Positions 1 to 11,276 of a DNA stretch of 64,000 nt are shown here, piece by piece. Positions within the stretch are counted from its first letter, which is position 1; every line of letters starts with the position of its first letter. A program made the translations under genes and the position numbers. This DNA is from Anagrus nilaparvatae (lineage: Eukaryota > Arthropoda > Insecta > Hymenoptera > Mymaridae), in contig JAKSXM010000263.1 of NCBI GenBank assembly GCA_022575985.1, positions 10,892,001 to 10,956,000 on the forward strand. Reading direction: 5' to 3'. The notes under the pieces are model-generated. The model made no database searches. It saw only the letters and a list, made by a program, of their open reading frames with translations, and was not told the origin of the DNA.

Positions 1-285
1 TTTATGAAAATTGTTTTTCCAGCACCTTTTTTTCGCATAAACGTAGTTTAATGGACGACGTGACGAAATGCGTAAGTAAGAAGAAAAAAAAATCAAAGTT
101 AGATTGTGATTTAAAAAAAAAAAATAATAAAAAAAATTTTAAATACAAACCCGTAGGTCCACTAATCATAAAAGTCCAAGGATGTTTCAAAGCGTGATAA
201 AAATGATCCATTTTTGGTTGTCAGCGCGCTAAATCTTCGGTGCAGAAAAAAAAGTCTTATCCTAAACACTTGCAATCAAAATGGC

Positions 286-510
286 TGCGGTTGCTGCTGC
301 TGCTGATGCTACAAGCTCGATTCGGCTCGCGCAGCGTCCGAAACTGCTATCGCTGCCGCCGCTGCCCCACGCGCTTAGCGAGCCTCGTTGTACGCCGAAG
401 CGAGTTAGATCATTAGTCAGCGCTGAAAATTATACAAACCTGATTGAATGCACTGCTGCCGCTGGTAGAAAACTGCTGCTGCTGCTGCTGCTTCTGCAAC
501 TGCTGTTAGG
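286..510. repeat. GC-rich imperfect CTG/GCC triplet repeat tract
   Basis: A 225-bp island unusually rich in GCTGCT, GCCGCC and CTGCTG triplets in otherwise AT-rich DNA. An open frame on the plus strand reads mostly Ala and Leu runs, which is what triplet repeats give in any frame, so I do not call it a gene. It could be an old microsatellite or the 5' end of an unrecognised exon. Confidence 0.4.
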
Positions 511-639
511 TAATTAAAAAAAAAAAAGGCTAGGAATATATTAAAAGAGAAAGAAATAGAAATGCAATTGTTTTAGTTTAACAAAAATTTTTTTTATTTT
601 TATTTTATTTAAACATGGCCAAATGGCAAACTAAAACTA

Positions 640-2226
640 TCATTTACATATCTACGTTTCGTGTACACTGTTTTACAAACTTTTCTTTCTTTTTTGGTAC
701 GTCTAAAATTTTGTACGTCTAATTGCATGTTTGTCGTTCACTGTTATAGCATTGATTTCCTCGCACGCGAGTGATTTTACACTATCAAAATTTATTTTAT
801 CACTGTTTTGATTATTTAGCCTGATACCCTTGACTTTGCAAACTTGTTCACTTGTCTTTCCTGATCCTCAGAGCGTAAAATTTCGGTCCGCCGGAGACAA
901 AACACGTTATATACGCGTTTTGACCGTACACCTCGAGTTCTTTCGTGAGATCTTCAAGAAGCGAACTCGTCTGTAAATCAGTGGAACCCACCTGTTCGTC
1001 CATAACGTATACAACTGAATCCGTGTCACAATACAAGCTGGAAGGGCCAAGGTGTTCAAGGTAATTGTAAAGTTTCAATCTCGTCTGAGCCATTACGTAA
1101 GCAGCCAAAACTACGTTTGCTGTATTTAACGGTTCGTGACAACCTTCTTTGGTCCTCATGCTCAGGTACAACACGTTGTCGTTAACGGGTACAAGCGCAG
1201 CCACTTTGCTCATTGGACAAGCCAAAAGAGCTTGTAACTCTGCAGGATCCTGAATTATCTTTGTCTGCAATTTTATTTTCCTGCTGACCGAAAAATCCCC
1301 TAAGCGAATTCAAATAAAGCTTCGCTACGCCTCTGAGAGCAACATTCTTTTGAATTTTTTTCTCTCTATAGCTCTATGCCCTCGCTCTCCTTGACGTTTT
1401 CGATGTAAGCGTCTATCCTCGCCTCGTCGATGCACTCGGACGGTAAACCGCTGGCCTCGGTTTTAAGCTTGTAAAAAGTGTCGATATACTTGGCAAAGAG
1501 ACCGCCAGTCTTTGTGGCCTGATTATACTTTGTCATTTTTCTGTAATGCCAAATTTCGTAAATTTCAGGGATAACATAACCCTTTTCAATCGCTTTGTTA
1601 ATTTCCAGAGAAATCCAAGTCCCTGTAAAACATCGCAAATTTTCATCCTCATGAATATAAGCCTCTTGGCTCATCTCCTCGCAACAGGTTCTGCACAAAG
1701 CAAACAAAAACTTATTGTGCATTTTCACGGGCAAAACAGGGTGCAACAAGTTTCTAGGTGGTAGTACTTTGCAGTAAACTATACCATCTACTTTTGCCAA
1801 AAAATTTTCATAATTCTCGCCAGTGAAATCCTTGCACTCTGCCAACCCCACGTACAGTTTTGGATGCCCAACCGGAAATTCACCTCTTTTACATATTGGA
1901 TAGAGTGAGGTCACGTCTACGTATTTGATTTTTTCGACCTTTCTTGTCTCGTACAGTTTCACAAAATTTTCGGTCCTAACCCCGTAAAATGCATTTCTCA
2001 CGTTCAGAGGTTCGTACTTCGTCAAACTATGTTGCGAAACGTATTCTCTCATCTCTTCTCTCTCTTTGAATTCTCGATTGAAATCACACTCCCATATTTC
2101 GTATATCTTGTAATTATTAGCGCGTATTCGATTGGCGATCGCTAACGTACGATCTGTGCAATATTTGCTTACGGCTACGTCTCGGTTAGTTTTGTAACAT
2201 TTATTGCAAACAGACGCTTTTGTCGA
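640..2226 (-). pseudogene. Decayed family B DNA polymerase (protein-primed type, Polinton/adintovirus-like)
   Basis: Family B polymerases of this protein-primed type copy linear elements from a terminal protein; here only the polymerase half remains. Reading down the minus strand there is a Cys/Trp-rich lead-in (2226-2050), motif A DVTSLYP (about 1905-1925), a motif B region around 1275-1345, motif C YCDTDSVVY (about 1010-1040) and a C-terminal stretch ending in IRRTK near 700. The gene is broken. Frames change near 1345, 1270 and 840, in-frame stops lie in the last 100 bases, and the usual Trp of the motif B region is Arg. No capsid, integrase or packaging ATPase lies nearby, so this is an isolated fragment. 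Polinton/Maverick or adintovirus origin is inferred from motif style; a linear-plasmid-type polymerase is the alternative. Confidence 0.75.
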
Positions 2227-2229
2227 TTA

Positions 2230-3740
2230 AAATCGCCAGTAAACAATGTTTCATCAGCTATTAAATAAAAAAATTTAATTTTAAGATTTAATCAAGTTTC
2301 AATTAATACGGCACAATAAAAAAAAAAAATTTTTTAATTTGTATATTTGTAACACGTTGCCTGCATCATATTCATCATCACGCCTCACTACAATTTGTAA
2401 ATTATCTAAATCAATATCACAAAATAATTTATCAAATTCATCGCCATCAAAATTAATTTGCAAAGATATTTATTTTAATATACTTAGGACTTAGCTTAAT
2501 CAGAAAGCTGCAAAAAACTGACTGACGATAAAAATATAAAAATTTAATGTCATAGGATTAAAAAAAATCAGCTCATTTATGCATATTACCTCTGAAATTT
2601 GTTAAAAAATTTTATCAAATCAAAAACTGCATCAAACGAGAATTGAAAATAATTATTTTTATTTATGCTGTAAAACAACATTTCACCATCAAAAAAATAA
2701 AAAAATATCATGGTCTTAACAAGAAACTAATAAAAATTAAAAATGAAAAAAAATTATTTTTTTTTGCACCGAGCTAATATATATTTCTTTTTTCATTAAA
2801 CTATAAACAATTATAGAATAAACATAGTAAAAGATTACATTATAAAAAAAGAATACAAACATAGTTTGTCACACAATAAAAATAACAAGGAAAAAAAATT
2901 TTTTTTCTGCTGAAACAGCAATAAAAACCCTAAGAAGATATTTACTTTTCATTCTAAAAAACTACAATTCAATTATGATAAGATGATCATTATATTAAAA
3001 ATAAAAAAGTTTGCTAATAGAAGGCAAAGAAATTTCGCGTAGAAATGACCAAAAATTTTTTTATACTTATAAATAACATTATAACTATATGGGTAAATTT
3101 AAATGAAGTGAGGGCGATTTGTATGGTCGGGTCTCTGCCCCAAAGTATTTTTTTCTGAAAGTACTACCAAAAATAAGTAACCAGCCCAATTTTTAGCCTC
3201 CCAGAGTAAAATCATGATTTTTGGCAGCCATTTTAGTGTTTTTGACTGTCGTAAAAAATGTAAGAAAAATGAGTCATAATTTTTTTTTATTATTGCTGTA
3301 ATTTCCCCTAAATTTTGGATTAGTTAAAATAATTTGGTCATTCAACTACCTAAAATTACAAATATTTCCAACAGATTTCAAGAATAATTGTCATGCAAAT
3401 TTCCAGTAATTAACGAGTGATTAATTAAAATTCAATATCTTTGGTAGGTCATTAAAAAAAAAAAAAAAAATAATTTAAACTGATAAAAAGTATACAAATA
3501 CATTTATACCTCAAAAAGCAACGACAATGCAATTTATAAAAAAAAAAGAGAGCATTATTAACACTTATTATTATTATTATATAATAAAGACGAGGCATCA
3601 TCTTACTCTCCCTGCGATGTCTAAGTTCACTCACTTATGACTAAGCCAAGTTCGTATAATAAATCACCCACACATACAAATAAGTGTATTTACCATTTTG
3701 CTGACATCTACAGTCTCGCCACAGTGGAACTATTACTACT
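2230..3740. other. AT-rich spacer without recognisable genes
   Basis: Long A/T runs, no credible open frame on either strand and no repeat pair that I could see. A short GC-richer patch at 3110-3150 has no recognisable identity. Confidence 0.5.
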
Positions 3741-4786
3741 TATATGGGCGATTATTTCTCAACACTGCCACCCCCTCTGTCCAAAAATGGTGGCAACTTA
3801 AAAAGATTATGGTTTTCTCAAATTGACTGGAAAAGGTTCTAATTATTTATTCTTATTGGCTTTTTCGACTCTGTAAATCTACTGTGCCAATTTTAGGCAC
3901 TGAACGGTAGCATGTCCAAATTTTAAAATCAGAAAAATTGAAATAAAAGTAGATTTACGGTAATTTTTTTGAAATTTTTTTGAAATTTTTTTCTCTAAAA
4001 AGTTATTATTTACTAAAACAAAGAAAACAAGATGTCTTGCGTGTTAATTGGTTGATTTCTTAAAAATTTTTGTGGGTGCTATGTTGTTTTTAAAAATGGG
4101 TGAAAAACGGCTACTTTGACTGATGATATCTCGGAACCTACATATCCAAAATAAAAAAGTTTTAGTACAAATGGTAGTCTTTTGATACATAATAAGTGCG
4201 CCGAATATCAGGGGATTTGGTTAAGTAGTTTTGGTTTTAGCAATTTTAAAGGTGATTCTGAAGCAAATGACCCATTTTTTTAAGAAAATTAATACCGAAA
4301 ATTGCTAAATCCGAAACTACTCTATCAAATCCCCTGCAATTTAGCACACTTATTATGTATCAAAATACTACCATTTTTCATTAAAATTTTTTTATTTTGG
4401 ATATGTAGGTTCAGAGATATCAACAGCCAAAGTTTACGTTTTTTAAACACTACATACATAGCACCCACAAAACTTTTTAAGAAATCAACCAATTGCCACG
4501 CAAATGGTCTCATTTTCTTTGTTTTAATAAATAACTACTTTTAAGAGAAAAAAAATTTTTTAAAACTTACCTTAAATCTACTTTTTCAATTTTTCTGATT
4601 TTAAAATTTGGACATGCTACCATTCAGTGCCTAAAATGGGCACAGTAGTTTTACAGAGTTGAAAAGGCCAATGAGAATAAAAAATTAGAACATTTTCCAG
4701 TTAATTTGAGAAAGTCAAAAACTTTTTAAATTGCCACCATTTTTGGACAGGGGGGTTGGCCTGATGGGGAAATAATCGCCCGTATA
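3741..4786. mobile_element. Fold-back element with arms of about 500 bp
   Basis: The left arm, starting TATATGGGCGATTATTTC, is matched in inverted orientation by the right arm ending GAAATAATCGCCCGTATA (one indel and a T/C change). Matching blocks continue inwards: a block with GGTGGCAAC on the left, GGACATGCTACC on the right, and CAGGGGATTTGG close to a short loop near 4268. No ORF of the usual transposase size is present, so this is a non-autonomous fold-back or MITE-like element. TA or TATA at both edges could be the target duplication, but TATA is its own complement, so this is not decisive. Confidence 0.7.
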
Positions 4787-5359
4787 GTATTAAGATTAAG
4801 ATATATTACGTTATAGAATATGTCCACATGGAGTTGTAGTCCGAGTTACTATAGCTGCAAGAATTAAGAATTATTATGTGGTCCTTATAATGTAAGAATA
4901 TTTTTTTCTGTAAAATTTTTTATTAAATTAATGTTTGGTAACTATTAATTTGCCTTCGCTATTTAACATATTTAGCCTCTTTGTAATACTTAATCTACTT
5001 GATTTTATATATTTATAATTATGTTTTGGATATTACTTATTTTTTTACTATTATTTACTTTTATTTTGTCTTCTATATCAATAGATAACCCATTGAATAT
5101 TAATATTGCATTGTACAGACTACTTTTTTATCCCTACTTTCTTTTTATTACCTAAAGGGGTTATTTTTTTTTTTCTATTTTGCTTTAGCTTGTACTTCTA
5201 TATCAAATACACTATTTTACGTTTAATGATTGTAATATAATAAAAATTTTTTACTGATAGCAATTTTTTGTAATCTTCTTCAAATTATGGTAAGTTTTTG
5301 TATTTTTTATACATAATTTTTTGTATTTTTTGTAGTACTAAATTTAGAAGGTCTATATT

Positions 5360-6107
5360 GTTATTATATGCACTTCCCCATGCCACCATACCATACATCA
5401 CAGTGGATTGAATTAGTGGATAGTATATTTATAACGTTTGTTTATATTTTAGAACTCAGTTGACTTATAATATAGGTATAAAAAGCTACATTTTTTACTG
5501 TTTTTTTTATTTGAGTTTCCCTTCTTAGATTCGAATCTATTATGATGCCCAGGAACTTGCTTTCAAAAACACTTTTAATCGTGTTCTTTTCCATTTCAAC
5601 TTTAAACTCTTTGGGTTGGATTCATATATGGAAAAAGTCGTGCAATCTGTCTTTTCTATATTTAATATTAGTTAGTTCGTATTAAGTCAAACATATATTT
5701 TCACCATTTTGTGATTTGCGTCCCGCTTAACCTCTTTCTAATTCTTTCCTCTATATATCACTGTTGTATCATCTGCAAACGATATGATATCATTTTCAAA
5801 TAGATTAAACAATTCATTTATGTATATAATGAATGGTATGGGACCTAAGACTGACCTCTGTGGTACTACTATCTCGACATTAGATTCATTACTGTAACAG
5901 TCATCTATTTTCACAACTTGCTTTCGATTTCCCAAATGACTTTTCATTATATTTTTTGTCTTTCCACGTATTATTTTCTAACTTACTATATAGTATGTTA
6001 TTTTTAACCATACCGAATGCTTTTTGTAGATCAAGGAATATTACCGCCATAGGGGTAGAGGTGTCTAGAGATTCGTATATATTTTTACTTAAGTAATCAA
6101 TGGCCAT
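5360..6107 (-). pseudogene. Degenerate LINE reverse transcriptase (Jockey/CR1 group)
   Basis: Translations from different minus-strand frames give ordered non-LTR reverse transcriptase blocks. FLDLQKAF (about 6060) is the palm block before the catalytic centre. The block around 5860 has VPQRSVLGPIPF where active elements have PQGSVLGP. FADDT (about 5775) is the catalytic YADD equivalent. The thumb block KFLGIIIDSNLR is near 5540 and an LIQSTVMYG block near 5400. Frames change between blocks and the diagnostic Gly of PQGS is Arg. No endonuclease part was found upstream. It is an old 5'-truncated copy and not the same copy as the LINE at 45.6 kb. Confidence 0.8.
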
Positions 6108-6109
6108 AC

Positions 6110-7280
6110 TTGCGTTTTATTGAATTTATAATTCATTTTTTTTTTCAAACGTTTTTTTGAATATGTTCACCGAGAAAGTATTATTTTGGGCAAAATAAAA
6201 AGCACCGAGCGAATTTTTTTCTTTTTTGTTTTTTTAGGACCTGTAGGTACCCTAAAATCGAAATTCACTGGAATCTCGGAGGCACCTTCAAATTTTAATT
6301 AAAATTGTTTCTAGCCAACCGTGGCTAAATACCATTTGGTCGAGGGTTCGAGCCCCTATTCAGGAAAAAATATGGATATTTTTTTCACTCAAAACCAATT
6401 TTTAAATAATAATTAAATTAAGGTAAATTTTTAATTAATTTACCTTAAAAAATTGTTTACCATCGATTAAAAAATTTTAACAATTTATTTAAGGTTGCTC
6501 ACGCAGTTTATTAAAAACGAATAATATGAACTAAAATTTGCTGAAAAGAAAGATAATGAAAAAACAAATCCACTGATCTCAAATAATACCCAGGTTCCTG
6601 ATTAATTAAGAAAGAAATAAACTGAAAATTTTTAAGGTTAACACGCGTTCCTATGGGAGTTGATATTGTTTTACTTCGTACTAATTTAATAACGAATCTT
6701 TTAAGATAAAATTGTACACACGTGTTATTTAACAAAAATAGAAGCTTGTTTAAGAAAAAAATACAATAGTTGCCGATCAAATTATAAACACATAATTTTA
6801 GACGCGGACCTTTTTCAATAAAATGTTTTGTATATAAAAAATTTTTTTTACAAAGCGGTCATTATATTATTATTCATAATAACTTATGAATATTCACATG
6901 TCTATAATATAAATAATAAAATTTAATTAATTAGTCATGCCCCCCTCTGATGCCACCCTAAAGTATACGAACCTAAAACCGTTGGCCATCTTAAAATTGT
7001 AAAAAATTTTAAAATAAAAATTATGGCATGAATCACCTTTACATACATCACCTTTACATATCTTTGAAATATAAGATTATTGTGATTTTTCAAAAAATGG
7101 TGATGATAATTATTATTTAAATGATTTTGTATTTTGTTTTTGTATAATATTTTTTATAATATATTCTATTGTTCTAGATGTTTCTACATTTCATTTCTCT
7201 AACAAATTTTTTGTTATTATTTAGTATTTTTTGTTATATTATGTTTATTATTTTTTTTTTATTATTTAAAATATTTTTAT
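6110..7280. other. AT-rich spacer
   Basis: No supported gene. A tRNA B-box-like GGTTCGAGCCC occurs at about 6344, but no cloverleaf can be drawn. An open frame at 6511-6780 on the minus strand has low-complexity composition and no recognisable domain. Confidence 0.4.
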
Positions 7281-7590
7281 TATTATTTTTGATTTTATTG
7301 ACCTGTACTGGGCATAATTCTTAAATGAATCATATTAAATTAAATTGTCCTAACTTGATATGTGTATGTTTTAAATAACATCCGTTTTTTTATTAAGACA
7401 TATCAAGCGGCAATATTATATAATTTTTAAATGAATTTAAAAATTATATAATATTGCCGCTTGATATGTCTTAATAAAAAAACGGATGTTATTTAAAACA
7501 TACACATATCAATTCAGGACAATTTAATTTAATTTTATTCATTTAACAATTATGCCCAGTACAGGTCAATAAAATCAAAAATAATAATAT
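7281..7590. repeat. Near-perfect palindrome of the ribozyme-bearing repeat
   Basis: Sequence from about 7281 to 7434 is repeated in inverted orientation at 7434-7590 with very few differences. The centre is an AT-rich self-complementary core at about 7418-7447. The right arm is the start of the 475-bp unit carrying the hammerhead motif; the left arm is therefore an inverted, truncated copy of that unit. Confidence 0.85.
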
Positions 7591-7895
7591 ATATATACTT
7601 AGAAAATATTTGGGCGATTAATAAAAATAAATAAAAATTTAATATTAAATAGACCTAGACCCGCAACCGGTCATTCCATTCATTTCATATATAGGGAACG
7701 AATGGCTATAGTATCTCGCAAGTGATAAAATAGGCATTCGTTCACCATATAAGAAAAATTAAAGACGTAATACACCAGCGTCTGTGGCACACACCAACAC
7801 ACTCAGCCACACTGAGGAGATCTATGTGTTGGTGCTGATCGAAACTCTGCAGGTACCTTCTATACCTACATTAACAACCGCCTATTTTTGAAAAA
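7421..7895 (+). repeat. 475-bp repeat unit carrying a hammerhead ribozyme
   Basis: The unit starts TAATTTTTAAATGAATTT at 7421, and the same text restarts at 7896, giving a direct-repeat period of 475 bp. The first half is AT-rich; the second half (7655-7885) is a GC-richer island that contains the ribozyme. The head-to-tail copies plus an inverted truncated copy resemble the pseudo-LTR arrangement of Penelope-like elements, known to carry hammerheads, or ribozyme-bearing satellites and retrozymes. No protein was found, so the family assignment is inference. Confidence 0.75.
7776..7849 (+). ncRNA. Hammerhead self-cleaving ribozyme (helix III open)
   Basis: Every core position of the hammerhead consensus is present in order. 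GTC at 7780-7782 is the cleavage triplet. Helix I is TGTGGC (7783-7788) with GCCACA (7806-7811), six perfect pairs. CTGAGGA (7812-7818) matches CUGANGA. Helix II is GATC (7819-7822) with GATC (7837-7840). GAAA (7841-7844) closes the core. Helix III pairs CAG (7776-7778) with CTG (7847-7849) plus G7780-C7845, with one C/T mismatch. The loops of helices I and II contain CACCAACACA (7792-7801) and TGTGTTGGTG (7825-7834), ten complementary bases, fitting the loop-loop contact of natural hammerheads. That complement could alternatively form a competing simple hairpin. Cleavage is predicted after C7782. Confidence 0.8.
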
Positions 7896-7962
7896 TAATT
7901 TTTAAATGAATTTAAAAATTATATAATATTGCCGCTTGATATGTCTTAATAAAAAAAGAGAT
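7896..7962 (+). repeat. Left part of second repeat unit, interrupted by the giant element
   Basis: Matches 7421-7487 of the first unit almost base for base, then stops at 7962 inside the unit. The missing continuation is found at 38039-38208. Confidence 0.85.
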
Positions 7963-8062
7963 CCCAATAAGCACAATTCAATTTTTTTGAATACGGCTCG
8001 TATACGGAAATGGGACAAATTTCTAATTCGTGTCGTATTCGTATCGTACTCGAGTCGAATAC
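7963..8062 (+). repeat. Left terminal inverted repeat of the giant element
   Basis: Starts CCCAATAAGCACAA and then holds several overlapping copies of CGTATTCG/CGTATACG-type motifs, ending near ACTCGAGTCGAATACC. Clustered subterminal repeats of this kind bind the accessory protein in plant CACTA elements; the same use here is inference. Confidence 0.75.
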
Positions 8063-8399
8063 CGTAAATTTTAAATTTTTTGATAATTAAGTATTTATTT
8101 ATTGTATTTATTATTACTTAACTATTTATACAAAATAATTTATCAGATACACCATTTAATATATTTCTTAACTTAAATTTTCATTACTATTTTTATCGAA
8201 ATCTTTTTTTTTTTTTGTACATAGGAAAGAAAAATAATGAATAAAATGAAAAATATTCAAAAGAAAAGGTAGGTTAAATAATTCTTTTTTAAATAATGTT
8301 AAAATATAGGAATTTGCTTATTTATTATTTATTTATTACTTAATTATAAGATTATATATTTTTATTTAAATTTTAACACTACTGTCCCTATAAATCAGA

Positions 8400-8704
8400 A
8401 TCTAGTAAGATACGCCCTGTACTCAGTACTGCCTGTACATGAAATGGTTCTTTACATTTATAACCACAGATTAGGTTATACTTGGATATCCGCCATGTAT
8501 TCAGCTTCTTTACGCGCGCAAAGTGTGTGTTTTACTGTTTTTGCTTAATTGCTGAATTTGCACACGCGTTATTTTCTAACTCAATTTAGTGCTTAAAAAA
8601 TTAAATTAATTAATCTATTAAAATATTTAGTTGTTATAAATAAAAAATTATTTAAAAAACGTTTATAATTCAATAAAAAACTATATAAAATATAATATTT
8701 GTGG
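8400..8704 (+). promoter_or_regulatory. Possible promoter and untranslated first exon
   Basis: A slightly GC-richer stretch just inside the left end of the giant element, closing with a good splice donor (G|GTGAGT at 8704/8705). Two exon-like segments with proper AG and GT borders follow at 9018 and 9228. Nothing here codes for protein, so a 5' untranslated leader for the plus-strand genes is one reading. I see no specific promoter motif. Confidence 0.25.
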
Positions 8705-9017
8705 GTGAGTATAACCTTTCAATTTTCCCATTTATTTAACCTTTTTATTGTGCATAATTTTAACAAATTCCTAATTTTAATGTTTAAAATATTTTTTTTT
8801 AATAATTAATTTTTAAATAATGAATTAAATTTTTTGATAATTGATCGGTTTAATTTTAGTATAATAAAAATTAAATTAAATTACATTTTGCAAAATTTTG
8901 TAGCATGCTAGTAAGGATTTGGTATAGACCCACGTGGTTTTAAAGATTGTCATACATGTAATCTAAATATGTTAACAAATTTATTAAATTATTCATAAAA
9001 ATATTTATTGTTGGCAG

Positions 9018-9151
9018 ATACTTGGCTCTTCGTTAAATATTTTAAGAAGGTAGTACACACCAGCTTATACCGATTGACCAATAAATGGTGGAACCCATTT
9101 CATTTATCTCTTGCTTTTCACTATATTGGATTACAATTCTACTTTCTCAAA
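9018..9151 (+). other. Exon-like segment, copy 1 of a tandem pair
   Basis: Preceded by a T-rich tract and TTGGCAG (acceptor) and followed by GTAAGT (donor at 9152). Its first 14 bases (ATACTTGGCTCTTC) recur exactly in copy 2. No long open frame, so it would be non-coding or an untranslated exon. Confidence 0.35.
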
Positions 9152-9227
9152 GTAAGTTTATTTTGCTTTATTTAAAAATATTTTAACAAACTCATTAAAT
9201 TATTTATACACATATTTTTGTTGGCAG

Positions 9228-9319
9228 ATACTTGGCTCTTCATTACACCGATTGATCAATAAATGGTAGAACACATATCGCTTGCTTTTCAATATATATA
9301 GTTTCTGCTTGTGCACAAA
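9228..9319 (+). other. Exon-like segment, copy 2 of a tandem pair
   Basis: Same acceptor context (TTGGCAG) and same donor context (CAAAGTAAGTTTATTTTRCTTTATT) as copy 1, with an internal deletion relative to it. The preceding intron-like sequence is also duplicated, so the duplicated block is about 210 bp (8960-9170 and 9175-9350). Confidence 0.35.
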
Positions 9320-9937
9320 GTAAGTTTATTTTACTTTATTTAAAATTACCTTAAGGGCCAAAATGACTGACAATCACCACGTAAAATTCGTTATATTAGA
9401 GAGTGGCTACTCAAATATTATGTGTATGACAATGTCACAAAAGCTGATTTCGTAGTCACATAATACATTATGAAAGTTACTGCATCGTCTGCTTTGCGTC
9501 AATATGATTAGCCTCCAATTTTTTAAAATTAGCATGCATATATAAAAACAAATATTAATTAAAATTAAAAAAATAATATATATGTATATATGCTTGAATT
9601 AAAATTTATGCATTCCAACACCTAACAAGCAAAATAAAATAATGTGAATTACATTGCTAGTTACTGAGTATATGCATGCAACTAGCAATTTATAAAAAAT
9701 TTGTTTTTGATAAAATTTTTTTTTGTAGTTTAACTGCATATGAAATAAAACTCTTTGCAGTAGAGCAAAAACATTATAATTATAAAAAACTCTATAAAAG
9801 AATGACTTAGAGAGCTAATATTAGGTTTACGGTAACATGCTTTTTGACCATTAAAAGCTTTTTTTACAATAATTTAAAATACTTAAATTAAATTTAGAGG
9901 TTCTCATCTTCCTCATTATAGTTTTTTGGTATGGCCT

Positions 9938-10500
9938 CTAATAAGTTTGCATTTCTTGACTAGTTGTCATGAAAAGTGCGGTTTCAGGAGGGTAGTAAGT
10001 AGCCAAATGAATATGGCCTTGATTAAATGGATAAGCTTTAGCTTTTCGTAACATAATTTGCAAAATCCAAAAAATGCTTAACCATACTGCTCCCAGTGCT
10101 CCAACTGAAAAAATTCTAAAAGTAACGACACCTTTGTATTCATCCATTAAATACCCACATATTAAACTTCCAGATGAAACACCTATTCCTTCGAATATAG
10201 CTCCAACCAATCCTTGAATAGTAGCTTTAGTTCCTGATGGAGCTACCTTATTTCCATAGAACACCCTTGTTGGCCAACATAAGCCAAGAGTTGGACCATG
10301 CAATATTTCAATGCGAATAATAACCCACGGATTTCTGATCAAAGTATACATCATAAACCTTATGGCTTATACAAGAAGTACAAGGCTCATAGCATTAATG
10401 TGCCCAATTTTCCTCAAAACAGTCCCAGATATAAAAGTGAATGGCATTTCCCCAAAAAAACTTTGAACGCCTTTTAATAATCCTTGTAAGGATTTTAACC
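9938..10500 (-). pseudogene. MFSD6-like major facilitator transporter fragment
   Basis: The minus-strand frame reads membrane-protein sequence typical of the MFSD6 branch of the major facilitator superfamily. It runs from a GVQSFFGEMPF-like loop (about 10465), through a KIGHINAM block (about 10400), then EILHGPTLGL (about 10310), GTKATIQGLVGA (about 10230) and GSLICGYLMDEYKG (about 10150), ending with one more hydrophobic segment and a stop at 9938. A TAA stop interrupts the frame near 10366, between the KIGH block and the next helix. Only the C-terminal third is present; the earlier helices were not found. Together with the neighbouring MSH5-like remnant on the same strand, inside the giant element, this looks like captured host sequence rather than a working gene. 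Confidence 0.75.
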
Positions 10501-11276
10501 ATTCAACTTTTGATAACGCCTTTGCGATTGTATTACAAATATTATAATATTTATGAATTGATTAATTTAGGCACCTACTGTCTTGTTTGCAAAAAATTGA
10601 TATTCATAATTAATGTTACTCCACATAACGACTGAAGTTAATATTTTATAACGATATGAAATATTAATTCTCTACGGCTCTAAAGTTATTAGGATAACTG
10701 CTAACTCCTAATCTTCTGAAATTTGCCGTATAAAAAGAATTGTTAATACGGAGTATTACTATAATTATCATACATAAAGATGTATGTTATATAAAAATAG
10801 TTATAGGGAAACGGTCTGAAAAAGCTGGATATCTGAAAACCCACATCTTCAGATAAAGAAATTATAAATAATTTTTTAATTGTAATTTTGGGGGCCCAAA
10901 GATATTAATTCATTATCAACTACATTAAATCAAATTTAAGACAACCCAGCATACTACGAAGGTATATTAAAATTTCCAGACTTTTTCTCTCTTCTTCACA
11001 TTGCCTTATGTCCTTCTAAATAGCCTTAGAATATAACTATCTCTTTTTATTGTTGTACATGTTTTTAATTTTATGAAATTAAACAATTTAAATCAAAGAC
11101 AATAAAAATAATAAATATGAAGAAATAATGCTAAAATTAATTTTAATATATTTTGAAAAGAAAAAGATAGACATATTGTAAGGTTATTTAAAATAAGGAA
11201 AGGCAATGAGGGTAAAAGAGAACAAATCAAGAAGTTTTAAAAAACCTTTGATCTTTCGACTTTTAGTTCCTCTAGT
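10500..11276. other. AT-rich spacer between two gene fragments
   Basis: No supported coding sequence, and no clear intron or exon signals linking the flanking MFSD6-like and MSH5-like fragments. Confidence 0.4.

Noticed and set aside
281..517. Open frame of 78 codons on the plus strand
   Set aside because: Composition is dominated by Ala and Leu runs from CTG/GCC triplets; no domain and no splice or start context of note.
6300..6370. tRNA-like GGTTCGAGCCC B box
   Set aside because: No acceptor, D or anticodon arm can be drawn around it.
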